This document shows positions 11,201 through 24,048 of a stretch of 64,000 nucleotides of DNA, piece after piece. The stretch spans positions 62,001 through 126,000 of the forward strand of contig JBAJFE010000055.1 in the NCBI GenBank assembly GCA_037903355.1. Direction: 5' to 3'. Made by a program: the position numbers and the translations under genes. Below the pieces are notes generated by a model, which was not told where the DNA came from, ran no database searches, and saw nothing but the letters and a program-made list of their open reading frames with translations. Numbering within the stretch: the stretch's first letter is position 1; every line of letters starts with the position of its first letter. The stretch comes from Trichuris trichiura (taxonomy: Eukaryota; Nematoda; Enoplea; Trichinellida; Trichuridae).

Positions 11201-14200
11201 TGTCCAGTCTCCTGGCTGGCTTGCAGAGCAGCTCTGCTGTTTTGTCAATAAAAATAAATAACGCCGTTGAAAGCATAGCGACCAAGTGGCGGGCTTACCT
11301 CACTGCATCTGTCGTCGTCGAGCCTGTGGGTCCATTCCTGTAAGCGCAGGCAAACCAGCCAAAAGCGCTCGACCCATTTATGCCGACTGCCAGCTGCGAA
11401 AAGAATATTTCGCTTGGTGTACCTAGTTTTACTGATCTTCAAAGCTCTGCCATAAACTCAGCCTCCAACCCATTAATGCCAGGGACAGCGTTGAGAACAA
11501 GCACAATTGTGCCATACGCAGTCCCTCCGCGAGAGCAACCATTTAATCCTTCTGAAACACCGGTATGTCTGGCAACTCGGTTGCTCTTTTCCATTGCATT
11601 AATCGCAATGTTTAGTACGACTACTCTTCTGGCGATGGTACGATACAATCGTCAGTAGATCATGGTAGTCTAGGCAGTTCAACGCAGTATCTGAGCTTGT
11701 GCCAACTTCCTTATGAAGCTGCGAACGAGTACATGACCGCCGGAAGCTCAGCAGCACGTAGCTTTTACGGGGAAAATATTCAATCGCAAAATGACGGTAG
11801 AGTGTTTTGCATTCTTCTTTCTTATCTTACCTGTACGTTGCCATACGATTGCAGGTTTACTGATGGCAGCACCTGCACCAAATGCTTCGACATCTACTTC
11901 AGTTGGCAGCGTAGGTCAGCCGCCGTCATATCCCAGTTCTAGCAGCGCCGGTAAGTCGTTGCCAACTTTGTAACATGCTCAAAGAGCATTCGATTATGTC
12001 TAACGTCTTTTTAAGCCAATATTACCTCAGCCACTCCTGTACAGTTGAGCATCGAGGATGCCATCACGATAGATTCGCTACCACCATTCGCCGTTGACGT
12101 TCAAGAAGAGGCGAGCGTTATGTTTCGCAGACTTTTCATGCAACCGCCGCAGATGGGTTCAACTGTTGAACAATTTCTGGACCTCATGAAACGTCTAAAA
12201 GAATCGAGCGTCAAGCGGGAAAACGTAAGTGCTATTATGACACCTTCTGAACTGTAGCTGAAAAGGCAGAAAGAAAAGTTTAACTATCAACTGTATCAAC
12301 TTACTTTGCTTGATGTCTGGCTATCAATTGTTTCTATTGTTTAAGGATATAGCGTGCTGCATAATGAAGAATTTGATAGAAGAATTTCGCTTTCTCAATG
12401 AATATCCAGATAGGGAATTGCGCTGCACCGCTGCCGTATTCGGCTCTTGCATTCGAGAACGGTTGTTCAGGTAGGCCTCCTGCTACATTTTCAACGGATA
12501 GTTTCTACTAATAGAAGCAGCGTTTTTCTTTGTTATTTGTTTACTATTAAACCTTGCAGAGATGAATTCATTGGAATAGGTTTGCGTTTGGTAATGGACG
12601 CCCTACGCAGGGAGGTCGACTCGAAATTATTCAACTTTGGGGTCGCTGCCTTGGAGCAGTTCAAAAGCAACTTGAAGATGCACCCGCGCTTTTGCGAGGC
12701 GATTATTAGTCACATACCGGGCTTTAACAGCTTTTCAGAATTGCTAAAGGAGTACGTTCAAGCGGGTGCTCGAAGCGAAGATCCGATCACCAGGGCTTTG
12801 AGCATTAAACACGGCAGTGAGATTTCCAAATCTTTGCCAGCTGCTGTAAGCAGTAGCATACTAAATTTTACTTTAGCTTCATCTGGGGCACCATTTCATC
12901 TGCCATCTGGAGCTATGAAGCCGCCTCGGTCAGGTGCCTCAGTTGCACCCATGAATATATCGCAACCGACTTCGTCGGACGCTCCAGCGAAGCCAAAAAG
13001 CTCAGCAGAGGTAGGTAGTAGTAAAGTTTGTGTAATTTTTGAAAATTACTGTCATTTCCAAGTACATTCATCCTTTGCAGCCTTCCGTAACGATGACCAA
13101 TACCGAAACGCGTGTTAGCGTTACCGACGAAACTGCGCTGCAGCATCAGCCTGAGGAGGCCGTTCAACTTCAGATATCATTTTTGTTCAACAACCTGAGC
13201 CAAGCGAATCTCAACGAAAAGGTGCTTGTCTAACTGTTTGTTGGAACTTTTACGCTCGTTTCCTTCCGCAGGTCGAACAAATGCGAGATGTTATTTTTCA
13301 TCCGAGCAATACGCCCTGGTTGGCTCAATATTTGGTGGTGAAGCGGATTAGCTTGGAACTGAACTTTCACAATTTGTACTTCAACTTCCTAACCGCGTTG
13401 AATTACAAAAACTTAAACAAATTAATCATTGACGAGACGTACAAAAGCATCAAGGTTAGTCGTGTTGAATCAATGTTGTTGCTCCTGGTTTAGCTACGTT
13501 TGCACACGCTTGTTTTAGATACTGCTGAGCATGGACAAGAGCAAAGCGAACCTTTCGGACCGAACGTTGCTGAAGAACCTTGGTCATTGGCTTGGCAAGA
13601 TGACTATAGGCAAGAATACGCCAATTGACAGTAAGGTATTTGAACCAACAATGGTCAGTTTTTCGTCAGCCATGCATTACTCTCTAACTGTTTAGTCTCT
13701 CGATCTGAAGCTTCTATTGGTAGAAGCATTCGTGCGCGGTAATCAAGAATTGCTCTTTGTTATACCTTTCGCTGTCAAAGTAATGGAAGCTTGCCATCAG
13801 AGCCACGTACGCAGGCATGCATTTATGCTTAGTCGAAGAGTTCTTTTTCTCCATTAAGGTTTTTTCCACGCGGTCACCGTGGACAACGTGTATTCTCCGA
13901 TTGCTGTGTGAATTACATGAAGAACCGGACGTAAGATTGAATTTAAAGTTCGAAGTTGAAGTCCTGTGCCGTCTTCTGAACGTTGACATCATCGTAAGTC
14001 AAAAAATTTAATTTTCACTGTTGCTTAGCATGCTGTGCCATAGGGGAGTTTAACTTTCAGAAATAGGTGTGAAAGGCTTGTCTCCGTGGAACAGTATTAC
14101 TACAGTAGCGTACAGCTGTCAACTAGTGCTCCCAAGCACGGGAGCATGAAAATACGCTGCCTCACTTTTTTAATTGAAAAAAAAAACATTTTTCGTTGTT

Positions 14201-17200
14201 CCGAAGGTTTATAGAACTAAGCATTTGCTACAAACGTGCTTGACGCTTAAGTAACGATAAATTTATTAATGAAGTAAATATGCGCATGTCCTTCCGCATC
14301 TGTTCAGTATTTGTCCTGCGTGATCAGATAAGTTCTGCTGGTGTAAATGTTCAACCCTTTTAGGACTTTGCCACTGAAAACAGTCTCTACGATCATGATG
14401 CTATGTTAGCATGTCTGAGGAATCACCAGTTAGGGAATGAACCGTTGGAGCACAAGGTTGCCGTTAAGATGTGCACAGTTGGACCTCATGCGATTCCGCT
14501 ACCTCTGCATGCAATGGAAGCACCCATGAATGCATTGTCTGGCATGATGACTGTGCTGATGCCAATACCTATGCTGCCAGATAGATCCGTTATGACGGAT
14601 GGAGACAGTACGGAAGGGGAAGGAGCCATGGTGTCATGCTCTTACGCCTTCGATGCTACTTTGAGTCCTCATTCGCCGTTCACAGATTCAGACGGTCCCA
14701 TTGACTTAGATAGTCTCTTTTCAAAGTTGGAAATTCATTCCTCCGTGAGTTATTGAATAATGTTCCTTAACTTATCGCACCGTTGAAACTACTAATTGCA
14801 GATAACTTTGTTCCAAATCAACCCATCATTGAAGCAAGAAGTCTTTTCGGCAGTTGAACAAGCAATGGTTGACGTAATTACCACCAAGAAAGACCGCGTC
14901 CTGAACATCTCTCTGTCAACCTGCCACTTGCTGCTTCGAAAGGACTACGCGGTCGAAAGCAACGAGCAAGTGATGATGAAAGCAGCTCGTAATATGGGTC
15001 GTGTAATGGGTGCGGCAATGGCACATTCTCACTGCAGACATCCACTTCGCTTTGCTCTGCTGCACAACCTAAAGGAGCGCTTGTACTCGTCATACGAAAG
15101 TCCTTCTTCGGAGCAACAGAATATGATTGAAGAGGCAGCACTAATATTAACTGATAAAAATATCGAACTCTGCTTATGCTACCTGATGAGGCATTTCGCT
15201 GGGAAGTTAAATGAAGAATTGGACAATACGCTGAAGGCAGATTATGAGAGCCGCCGCATCGCGCGTAGCGAAGGGCGCCCATTTTTGGACACAGGAGTGC
15301 AAATAACAGAGTACCATGTGCCACCTTCCATGGAGATGCCATCGAATCTTCAGTCCGCGGATGTTCATTCCTTTAATACGGCAGCAGACGTACCTGGCTT
15401 TAAGGTACCTACGGCTGAGGAATTGCCCAACGTTCAGTTGCCAAAGCCGACAATTGCCGGCGTTGAAGAGCAGAGCAACAATTTGCTGCATTCAATTACG
15501 CGCAAGGTGGATGAGCACATCAAGAAGTACGCTCAAGACAGCTTGTCCAGTTTACCTGGATATCACATGCTCTTGGCCATGCGCGACGCTGTCGGGATGT
15601 CCGAGCAAGCTTCGGCGCACGATTTTTACGGCGCTATTTCGTACGCTTTCAACCACCTCATTTTGATTCTGTTCAATTCATTTTGGCCAGCGAAAAACGT
15701 CAACTTAAGCAATATGATTGGTGACATCTTCTTGATGATCACAGCGGACTTTGTCGCCATTATGGGCAATATTTGGGCCCAAAAACAAGTGGCAGGAATG
15801 CTGGTGTGCGGTCGAAGCGACATGCGATTGAATTGGTATGCCATAGACTTCCTTATTCGAAACATGCTGGCCGACAGTGACGCCATCGCAGTTACGAAAC
15901 ACCTATTACGCCTATACTTGGTTGAGAGGAAATTGCCAGCGAATTTATTTACCGAGAGTGACTGGATGCAAGCAATGGGCATGCTTCAAGCGTTCGGTTT
16001 GTCAGATGAAAATAATTTCCCCACTAGCGATAGTCCCTTTACTGAAATGCGTTATTTGCAAGCACCACCGCCACCTTTTTTGCCACCTGTCAGTGGTCCA
16101 TTGGTACAGCAAGGGAGCAGCCAGGGTTTCCAACATACGGGCGCCCCTTTAATCTCATCGCTTACGGGTGGTCCAACCTTCCAGCAATGCTTTGCTAGTG
16201 CTCCCATGGTTATGCCGCGTAAGTAGACAGTTTTTGTGAATACTTTTTCCCTTTTCTGTGCTTTATAGCAGGGGCTCAATCGGTTGAATGCGTTCCAACT
16301 ACGAACGAGCCAAGCATTGGTAGAAGTTTTCATCTGGAACTTGTGGCCCGACCTGAGCGCACAAACATACTACCTGCCTTTGCGTATCAGGTTCAGGCGA
16401 TGCTGCGTGAATGGGTTACCATATTCTACTCACCAGAATATTTCAGTCAACCTGATCAAGTTTTTCTTTCCTTTTCTTCTAAGGTATGCTTAAGTATCAA
16501 GTAACGTACAAAGGAAAAAAATTAACTAATTTATGATTTCTACAAATGTGTATTAAGTTACTGCAAATGACTTCGGCAGCTGCAACAGCTCTGTCAGCGT
16601 TGAAGATTGCATCTTGCCTACTCCAAGGTTACCTTATAAGGATTAAGGCATAAAACTAATTCCGGTCGTAACATAGATACTCGCTTTGATCGATTGGAAA
16701 AGGCGGAAACTTTTTCAGATGTGGGCGCTGATCAGTATTACAAACTACCTGGATCCGTTCATACGAATATGTACGCAAATGTCCATTGACCTTTGCCACT
16801 GTGTAATGAGCGATCAGTTAGCTGACGTAGTCGCAACGCGCATTCGTTGCTCGGTTGTTATGGGCCCCTACGTTGCTTTGCTCATACAAATGGTCAAGTA
16901 TACATCAAAACAGATGAACACGACGAAGACTGCCTTTCTGAATCAAGTACGAATTACCGCGCAGTCACGCGAGCACTTTGCAAGAACGGTTTTGTCCATT
17001 TTGAGATAATGATCAGCATTGGCAATGAAATCGCTTCTCAACAAGAACTGCGGCGTTTAGAAATGCGCACATTACCGATTGAACAAATGTTAATGTTGCT
17101 TTTTTTTGGATTGACAGCTGGAGACCCGATGCTGGCGGACGAAGGTTCTCGAATAGTTGTCACTTACTGGTAAGTGCGTTCTATTATTTACTGTACCCCT

Positions 17201-18378
17201 CTTCAGTGCTTTACCGTTGCAGCAATGGACTGCATTTAATAAGACCGCAGAGAGTGCCGATTTTCACATGCTGTTGGATGGATATAGTAGGTCATAGGCG
17301 ACTTATTGGAGCTGTACTGGCAGGTATTTCGGAACAGAAAGGATTTCATGTATACGCCAAGCTGTTGCTGGATATCGTAAAATTTTTGGCACCGTTTCTC
17401 CGCAGTTTGCAATTCACAAAGTCAATATCAATTGTGTACAGAGGCTTCTTGCGCATTCTTTTGGTGCTGCTGCACGATTTTCCCGAACTGTTGTGCGACT
17501 ATTATTTCGCCTTCTGCGACTTCATACCAACCAATTGCGTGCAACTGCGCAATCTGATCATCTCAGCCTATCCGAGAACTATACGTTTGCCCGATCCATT
17601 TTTGCCAATTAGCGAACTTGAAAAACTGAATGACATGAATGTTGAACCGCGACTTATTGTCGACTTCAAGGACGCTATACAACCGGTAGCATTCAGAGAT
17701 GGTTTGGACGAATATTTGGCCAATCGGGCACCCGTCAGCTTCCTATCCGGCCTTAGGAGCAGATTACAAATCTCCAGCGAACCAGGCCGTAAATATAATG
17801 TGCCTTTATTGAATTCCGTTGTAATATACGTCGGAATACGTGCTGTCAAAAGCATTCAGGCCAAAAACCTGCGACCTAACATAAGCGCTATTTCGCATAG
17901 CGCGCATATGGACATCTTTCAGAATTTAGCTGTCGACCTGGATTCAGAAGGTATGAAAACTTAAGCAAACTATACAATAACTTTTATTCCTCCTTTTTAG
18001 GACGTTACTTGTTCTTCAACTCCATTGTCAACCAGCTACGATATCCAAACAGCCATACGCTTTATTTTGGCTGTACGCTGTTGTACTTGTTCTCCGAAGC
18101 GAATTCCGAAGTAATACAGGAGCAGATTACGAGAGTTCTGATCGAACGGCTCATTTCTGTACGTCCACATCCATGGGGATTGATGATGGCTTTTGCGGAG
18201 ATGGTCAACAATAATTCATACAAGTTTTGGGATCACTACTTTGTGACGTGTTCTTCGGAAATAGAATGGTACCGCTTAATCTGTCCTCTTTTTAATGCTA
18301 TACTTCAATTTATCGAACAGGCTTGCTCGTTTGTGCGTGCGACAAAGCCGGCAGCGGGAAAAAGTGGAAAAAAAGTGA
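8273..18378 (+). CDS. CNOT1: CCR4-NOT complex scaffold subunit 1 (CNOT1/NOT1)
   Basis: Scaffold of the cytoplasmic deadenylase that shortens mRNA poly(A) tails. Exons: 8273(ATG 8287)-8493, 8557-8793, 8871-9119, 9220-9327, 9392-9511, 10920-11042, 11095-11339, 11427-11562, 11616-11796, 11855-11950, 12031-12224, 12346-12470, 12560-13010, 13081-13221, 13272-13454, 13519-13635, 13696-13806, 13859-13993, 14364-14744, 14802-16218, 16269-16483, 16719-16946, 16985-17169, 17223-17950, 18001-18268, 18321-18378. All are GT-AG and phase-consistent, giving about 2212 residues (human 2376). Domains: N-terminal HEAT repeats to 11.3 kb; Ser/Pro linker; the MIF4G-like region that in human binds TTP (12.0-12.8 kb); the CAF1-binding MIF4G ([14 protein letters not shown], 13.1-14.0 kb); DUF3819/CAF40-binding region (14.8-15.9 kb); NOT1 superfamily domain ([17 protein letters not shown], 17.2-18.3 kb). 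The first ~230 residues are missing; exon 7/8 splicing and the last intron are the least certain points. Confidence 0.93.
9512..10919 (+). other. large CNOT1 intron (1.4 kb)
   Basis: The flanking exons encode contiguous residues of the family (MIMHFR, then [15 protein letters not shown]), so no exon is missing here. It is by far the longest intron of the gene and holds the hairpin at 10538-10586. No ORF of note. Confidence 0.75.
10538..10586. repeat. perfect 14-bp hairpin in CNOT1 intron
   Basis: Arm TTGCTTCATGGTCA (10545-10558) and its exact complement TGACCATGAAGCAA (10566-10579) flank a 7-nt loop. After one mismatch the pairing continues with ACCACG/CGTGGT, giving about 21 bp. It could be a foldback remnant or a structured intronic RNA. 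Confidence 0.8.
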
Positions 18379-18410
18379 AGATGCTACTTTCCAGTGTGAC
18401 GAAATTTTAA

Positions 18411-19602
18411 GCAAGCTTTAATATTAAGCGTAAATTTTTTATTGTATGTAAAGTAGCACCTAAAGTGATTGTTTTTTACGTTTATCGTTTTTTGCAAAGA
18501 ACGTTTTTTAAGGCGTTCTGCTAAGTGTGCAACGTTTAGTTAACAATGTCGCTGAACAAGCAGTGTCTTCATTGTAAACACTCATAACTGCAGCGATTGT
18601 ACTTAATAAACCTTTTGATCCAATAGCATACTGTGTTCTCTTGTGGCGAGAGGGCAGCAGCAACTTTCGCGAAAACCAAAACTTTATTCATTTTTCGAAT
18701 TGCGTACTGTGCGCTGGTACACTTCGTTGTTACCTGCTGTTACGTTTTTGTTTTCACTTGTTCCTAACGCTTTAAGAGGGCACCATTACAAAGTGACTAT
18801 GAAGTACGAAATATCAATGAAGTTAATATGGAAGAACTCCATATATGGCAACTACTAATGCACACGCATTTACGAGACATTACCTATCCGTTCGATGCAT
18901 TTAGCTGCAATCGGGAGGAAGATAATAATGCTAAAGCGACAACCTAATGAAGTTCCTTCTCTGCTTGACCCAATGAGAGCTGAAAGAAGGCACCCCTATA
19001 ATAACTGATAGTTTGCCATGCGTAGGCTACTTCAAAAAGGCATCAGGGTTTGCCTTTAAGCTTTGTTATGTTTGTTTGTATATTTTTTCTAGCAAGGGAG
19101 AACGTCTTAAATCTGGTGATCAGCTTACGCAAATTTCTCGCAGTACCTCCTGCACGATTATTTGTTAAAAAATAAAACACATATTTCGAAGCAAAAATGT
19201 TCTGCTGCCGGGCCCACCTTAAGTCTGAATTCACCGTAAGCCACGGAGGCCCTGCATTCCATTTGATTATTTCAGACTGTTGTCATACAACGGCGACTTC
19301 CCTGCAAGTCGTTTTGCAGCTGTTAAGGTCGTCCTTTCTTTGCCGTTACCTTTTTTCAAAATATCTGTTGCAATGTAGCTATTCGCTTCTAAAGTACAAA
19401 TGGACAACATCCTGTTTTGCGTCAAGATGCATCATGGATTTAAAGCTAAGCCACAGTCATTTGCATTAAGTTCAGATAGCGACGGAACAACTTGTAAGAA
19501 GTTCTGCGAGGATTCAGTCTGTTTGCCTGTCATATTCAGCCAAGCCGTTTCAGCGCTGGAAGTGAAGACCGCGAGCAAATAGTACCAAAGACTAAACGGT
19601 TG
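18411..19602. other. CNOT1 3' UTR and intergenic DNA
   Basis: After the AATAAA at 18605 there are only short ORFs with no recognised similarity. Confidence 0.4.
18605..18610 (+). terminator. probable CNOT1 polyadenylation signal
   Basis: Canonical AATAAA about 230 nt after the CNOT1 stop, on the sense strand, with AT-rich sequence before it. Confidence 0.55.
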
Positions 19603-19896
19603 TCAGACTTCAGAAGTTTCTCTGTTACGTAGCAAGCACTTTTTGGACCTCATAAGTATACTTTTTGTTTTTTGGAAACGGCCCTGTTCGCTGGAAATTT
19701 GTAATTTGCTCCTAAGGTCGGACAGGAAGCTGACGGGTGCCTGATTGGCCAAGTATCCGTCCAAACCGTTCTTGAACGCTGGCGGTTGTATACTTTGCGT
19801 AACGTTGACGCTGACGCGAGGATTGGCATTCATTTCGGTCAGTTTTTCCAGTTTGCATGATGATGGTGAGCAAAGATGAGCAAAGAGGAAGACCAA
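19603..19896 (-). pseudogene. CNOT1: inverted fragment of a CNOT1 C-terminal exon
   Basis: The minus-strand reading (about 19680-19860) gives KLEKLTEMNANPRVSVNV, then IQPPAFKNGLDGYLANQAPV, then SFLSDLRSKLQISSEQGR. This aligns over about 60 residues with [20 protein letters not shown] and [18 protein letters not shown] of CNOT1 at 17611-17790 in this window. Roughly half to two-thirds of residues match, and a few (for example SDLRS) agree with the vertebrate protein rather than the local gene. So it is an old or independently derived copy. No splice sites or further CNOT1 sequence flank it. At 19857 it abuts a Penelope-like element fragment on the opposite strand. Confidence 0.85.
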
Positions 19897-20195
19897 TTCT
19901 AAACCCGATAATCACCATGGAAAAAGCCAAACAGGCCTCTGCTGTGGCAGAACATGCCACACAATGTAACCAAACGCTAAGCCCGAAAGTCTTATGTTAC
20001 GAAAAGAACCTACGATTAAGAAGAATCAAAGAAGCCCTCTACATAAGACATAACCAAATATACAACCGCGACCAAGTAGCAGATGTAAGTGAAATTTGGA
20101 GAAATATCGTGACACGCTACGACTGCTGCTCAATAATTGGACGCGATACAAGAACACATGGAGCAAGTGAAAGACGAAATAATCACCGCATATGA
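19857..20195 (+). mobile_element. Penelope-like element fragment (GIY-YIG endonuclease end)
   Basis: The translated segment contains AEHATQ, KVLCYEKNLRLRRIKEALYI and NRDQVADVSEIW. This matches the C-terminal part of GIY-YIG endonuclease domains in Penelope-like retroelements ('AEH..H', 'VL..E....RRIKEALYI', 'NRD.G......W'). The reverse transcriptase part and the GIY-YIG start are absent, so this is a 5'-truncated fragment. Family assignment rests on motif memory, not a search. Confidence 0.6.
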
Positions 20196-20519
20196 GAAAA
20201 AAATGCGAAAAACGGACAAATCACATACCATACAAACAGAAAAACCACCAACAGAAAACTTTAAAGACCCGCCTTAAACCATAGAAACGACAGAAGACTC
20301 AAGTCACGCACACAATTTATACCCATAATTCACAACCGCTGAAGACGTGTCCCGGTCGACCCGAAAGCTTCGGAGTTTACGCGCATTAAAACCGGAACTA
20401 TTCCGTAATAAAACCTTTGCTCCTCACGATTAAGTCGTATGTGATCCGCAGGTTACAATAATTAGTTTTCAGCAACTTTTACAAAACTTTAAACTCAGTC
20501 AGCGTCGGCTGGTGAAATA
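20196..20519. other. no recognisable gene
   Basis: AT-rich 3' flank of the Penelope-like fragment; nothing identifiable. Confidence 0.35.
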
Positions 20520-20830
20520 GTGTCACCTTTCTCAGTGTTTAGTCTGGCGTCGCTTTGTGCTGTCGCTCCAGCGCTGGCTCTGATCCAGTGAGGCTTTTTT
20601 GCTGGACAGCCGCGTTTCAAGTGACTTCAGTTACTCAACGCCTGGCTGACGGGCTGATGGTACACACATGGTGATATGTTGTCAATGTGGTTTGCAGAAA
20701 GTGACAACAAACCGTACGGATGGATCAGTAGCTCGCGCTGCGAGCGACCATCGCATGTGAGGCAACAACAACAATGCACGAACATCGGCAAAGATTGGCA
20801 AATGGTTAACACTGCTTTAACAACAGCTGA
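20520..20830. repeat. diverged local repeat, copy 1
   Basis: Shares patches with 21390-21650, including the CTCCAGCGC core within GTC..TCCAGCGC(T/C)GGC, then GCTGCGAGCGACC followed by GCATG(T/C)GAG, in the same order and orientation. Identity is moderate with indels. Minus-strand translations share CxGRSQ. No family recognised; possibly an old transposon remnant. Confidence 0.5.
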
Positions 20831-21389
20831 TAACGCCATGCGCTGAATGGGTGAAGCATAATACGCCATATGCTTATAGCTATTTATGGCCGAGTACACT
20901 GCTGCCACATTGGTTCTGATAAAGCTTTAACAATGGTGCGAGAAAGTAAATGAAAAATACAACTGAGTCATTGGTCATTGCTTCAAGACTGTCTAGTTCA
21001 GCAGTCGCGGTTCAGCTTTCTTTTCCTTTGAAGCATTTCCAGTAGGAACGACAAGACAAAGCATCTTGTTACTTCAACGTAACACAAAACAGTGTGCCCT
21101 TAGTCACGCCAAGATCAGTAAGTTGCTAGAAAACCAACCAAAGGGGAAAGGAGAGGCAATAGTGTTTTGATTTGCAGGTACCATCCACAATATTCAAAAA
21201 AAGATGCGCTCATCACGTCACAAGTCCAAGTGTTGTAGTCTATGCAGTTTCTGGTCATCAGTTGTAGCAATTTGTTCGATTTGGAAACGTTGCTTTGCCC
21301 CAGCCAAAAAGCTTCATGTGATAAGCAGGTTACGAAGAACTGGTTTTAAAAAAATCGACGCATCGTTTTTCAATCAGCCAATGGGAGAC

Positions 21390-21650
21390 GTCACTACCTT
21401 CACTTTTCGATTGTACAGTCTCGCATCGCCCTGTGCGGTCACTCCAGCGCCGGCCGCGAACACCTGATGGGTTTGCATTGTGATGGATTGATCCAAGCGA
21501 CGATGGCAGTTGTTCGAATTGCACGAAAAAAATGTACGAACGAATCGGTGATTTTGTAGCCTATGCTGCGAGCGACCGTTGCATGCGAGACAAATTTCAT
21601 CATACGACCCAGTCGCAAATACTGGCAGACGGCTCACACTGAACTTATTA
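21390..21650. repeat. diverged local repeat, copy 2
   Basis: Partner of 20520-20830, about 850 bp downstream in direct orientation; same ordered blocks. The minus strand is open for 87 codons (21374-21637) with several Cys and His (ICLACNGRSQH, FFSCNSNNCHRR), but I cannot assign a zinc-finger family. Confidence 0.5.
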
Positions 21651-22439
21651 ACATAATTTATTTTGGAGGAGAATACAGCAAGAATGGGTGATCAAGATGG
21701 CAAAGCTTAAACATGAGAGCAACGGACAATGCTAATTATGTCAACATCCAATGGTCAGACAACTGTTGCTGCTACACTGGACAAATAAGGCTTGAACAAA
21801 ACAGAAAGAACATGGAAACTAAATTCAACCGGTTTAATAATCTGCGGACTTTAATCAGCTTTGCTTCTGCTCCTTTGTAAAACGCAATCACTGCAATAAG
21901 CATACCAAAAGCGCATGGCGTTACAGCAACAAATTTGAGTCATAATTTATTCAGCCGCCACTGCTTCTCATCATTTCATGCATTCAAAATAAACGTTCAG
22001 CCGAGTTGTTCTTTTCCTTGGTTCCACAATAGGTAAAATGTCCCGTCAACAGAAGCGCGAAGCATGATTGGTTGGTGCCGTTTCGACGTCAGAAAGAACA
22101 GAAAATAACAAATAAACATTTAAAACCAAACTCTATCAATGAAATTACTTACAGTTATCTACCATTTCTGCAACGATGAACACACGCAGCCGCGAATCGA
22201 TTTGAACTGAACATACTTCCACTTGATTCCAAAGCGGAAATCATTGTTATAAGGGCAAAAAAACGACTACTAACTCAGAATAGTATTTTTTTACTCAATC
22301 AAGCAGGTCATTTAGTAGGCGATTGTCAACAAATATTCAAACAAATCAAATAAACAAAAATGCAGAACAAAGTTATACGACGATTGAAAGGAACGATTAT
22401 AAACCGTATATGGAACCCAATGAACTTTTTCGCAAACAT
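21651..22439. other. no recognisable gene
   Basis: AT-rich, short ORFs only. Confidence 0.35.
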
Positions 22440-22619
22440 ACAGTCAACGTGAAATTCACAAGACATTCAAAATTAGGTTTCATTTTTCCCTTCTCTTCTT
22501 CTCATCCGCTGATTCACCAATAAAAATGCCAATAAAAGGATACTGCATTAAGCCAGTACATAACTGTGTTCGAAGCGCCATAAGGAAGTTAGAAGGGATG
22601 TTTTGATAAAATTGATGTT

Positions 22620-23235
22620 GACGTCATCTGAGAAATGGCACACCATAGTCCATCTTACATATCATCTGCCGAAAATATAGACGTTCCATATCTTTTCGAC
22701 GTTCAGGCGATTAGACGCCTCCAACATCTGCATAGGAACAGAAGAAACTCCATTCTATCATCAGAATATTCACGAGCATTGAGCCGTCAAGTTGAACTTG
22801 GTCGCAGAATTTTATCTTCTTATTCAGGCGATACTCCGCCAGCAATCCAGACTTGGCTCTGCACCGTATCATATGCTGCTATGGTTGTCTGGAAAATGCC
22901 CGTGCACCGATATAAGATTCTACTGATACAACTGATCGTGACGTCATCTGAGAAATGGCACACCACAGTGCATCTTACATATCATCTGTCCCAGATATAA
23001 ACATTTCATATCATTTCGATCTTCACGTGATTAGGCGCCTCCAACATTAACATATGAACAAGACCTTCATTCTCTGATTAGAAAGGTCGCGAACATTGTT
23101 TTACGGAGTTGGACGCGGTCGCCTAATTTGATTCTTCTTATTCAGGCGATACTCCGCCAGCAATTCATACTTGGCTCTGCGCAGTATCATATGCACCTAT
23201 GATTAACGGTAAAGTGCCCATGCACCGATATACGG
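22620..23235. repeat. two tandem ~320-bp subunits inside copy A
   Basis: Units starting at about 22620 and 22940 share GACGTCATCTGAGAAATGGC, then CATCTTACATATCATCTG, then GCGCCTCCAACAT, then CAGGCGATACTCCGCCAGCA. The same two-unit layout is found in copy B (about 33990-34550). Confidence 0.8.
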
Positions 23236-23832
23236 TGCACGGGCGGATGATGCTGCCATACTTCGGGCCATATCGTCCATAGAAACTTCGGGGACAGCAA
23301 TATCTTTAAAAGGGAATGTCCCTCTCTCTCTGTTTTCTACTATTCCAAAATTCATTGGTGGCATTGCAATAATGGAACAGTACAACTGCGCAGCTCCTTC
23401 AAGGCAAATATCGTTTGACAAAAGCGTCGGGAAATCTTCGAACGGCTCATACAATATCGTCTCACATCTTTTTCCATAACAGCCTTTCTTCATCGTGTAA
23501 CTCGTTGTCCATTAACGGTTACTGCTATAGATATTTGCCCCGTCCAGCTCATGACCCGCCAACAGGACAATGGGTGTCTCTCGCCGGGAAAGTCTTCATG
23601 GTTACACGCCATTCCATCAGACCAACTTCGGCAGAGACCTCAGCTGTCTGCTCTATCTTGAGCAGTCGAGTTTTGGTCCCACCTCGTCAGTTGAACAGAG
23701 TGACGAGCCGCCAGTCGACCTTTTGCGACGGAGACACGCCAACAAATGAGCGACAGCGAGCAAACAAACCATGAATGGGAGTCCACCGTTAAACAAGACT
23801 GATTTTAAACTTTCTTCTTCCTTGTGACTCGG

Positions 23833-24048
23833 CTATCTTTCTTCTATGCTTTTCGTTGTCGCCTGTCTTCCTTTCTTATCACCACTACTGTTCCGCGCTG
23901 TCTGCTTTGTTCGCGCCCAACCTTTTTGTTCACTGTACATTCGATTCACCAACGCGAAACGACGCATCGAGCTGGAGTTAACTTTGCCCAAGTGTTCACC
24001 CAACGCGACGAGCGTCGATCGTTCCGATAAAACCAAACGATTACTCAC
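23833..24048 (-). pseudogene. histone H3 tail-like ORF, copy A
   Basis: A 71-codon minus ORF in the dispersed repeat ends with [15 protein letters not shown] and then GRQATTKSIEER. Histone H3 begins (M)[20 protein letters not shown], so nine of the first ten residues are identical and the pattern continues as K..R..ATK. The usual H3 ATG codon reads TGG here. The upstream 44 residues (MSNRLVLSERSTLVALGEHL...) are not histone. No globular H3 domain follows. Called a captured H3 fragment; whether it is expressed is unknown. Confidence 0.6.
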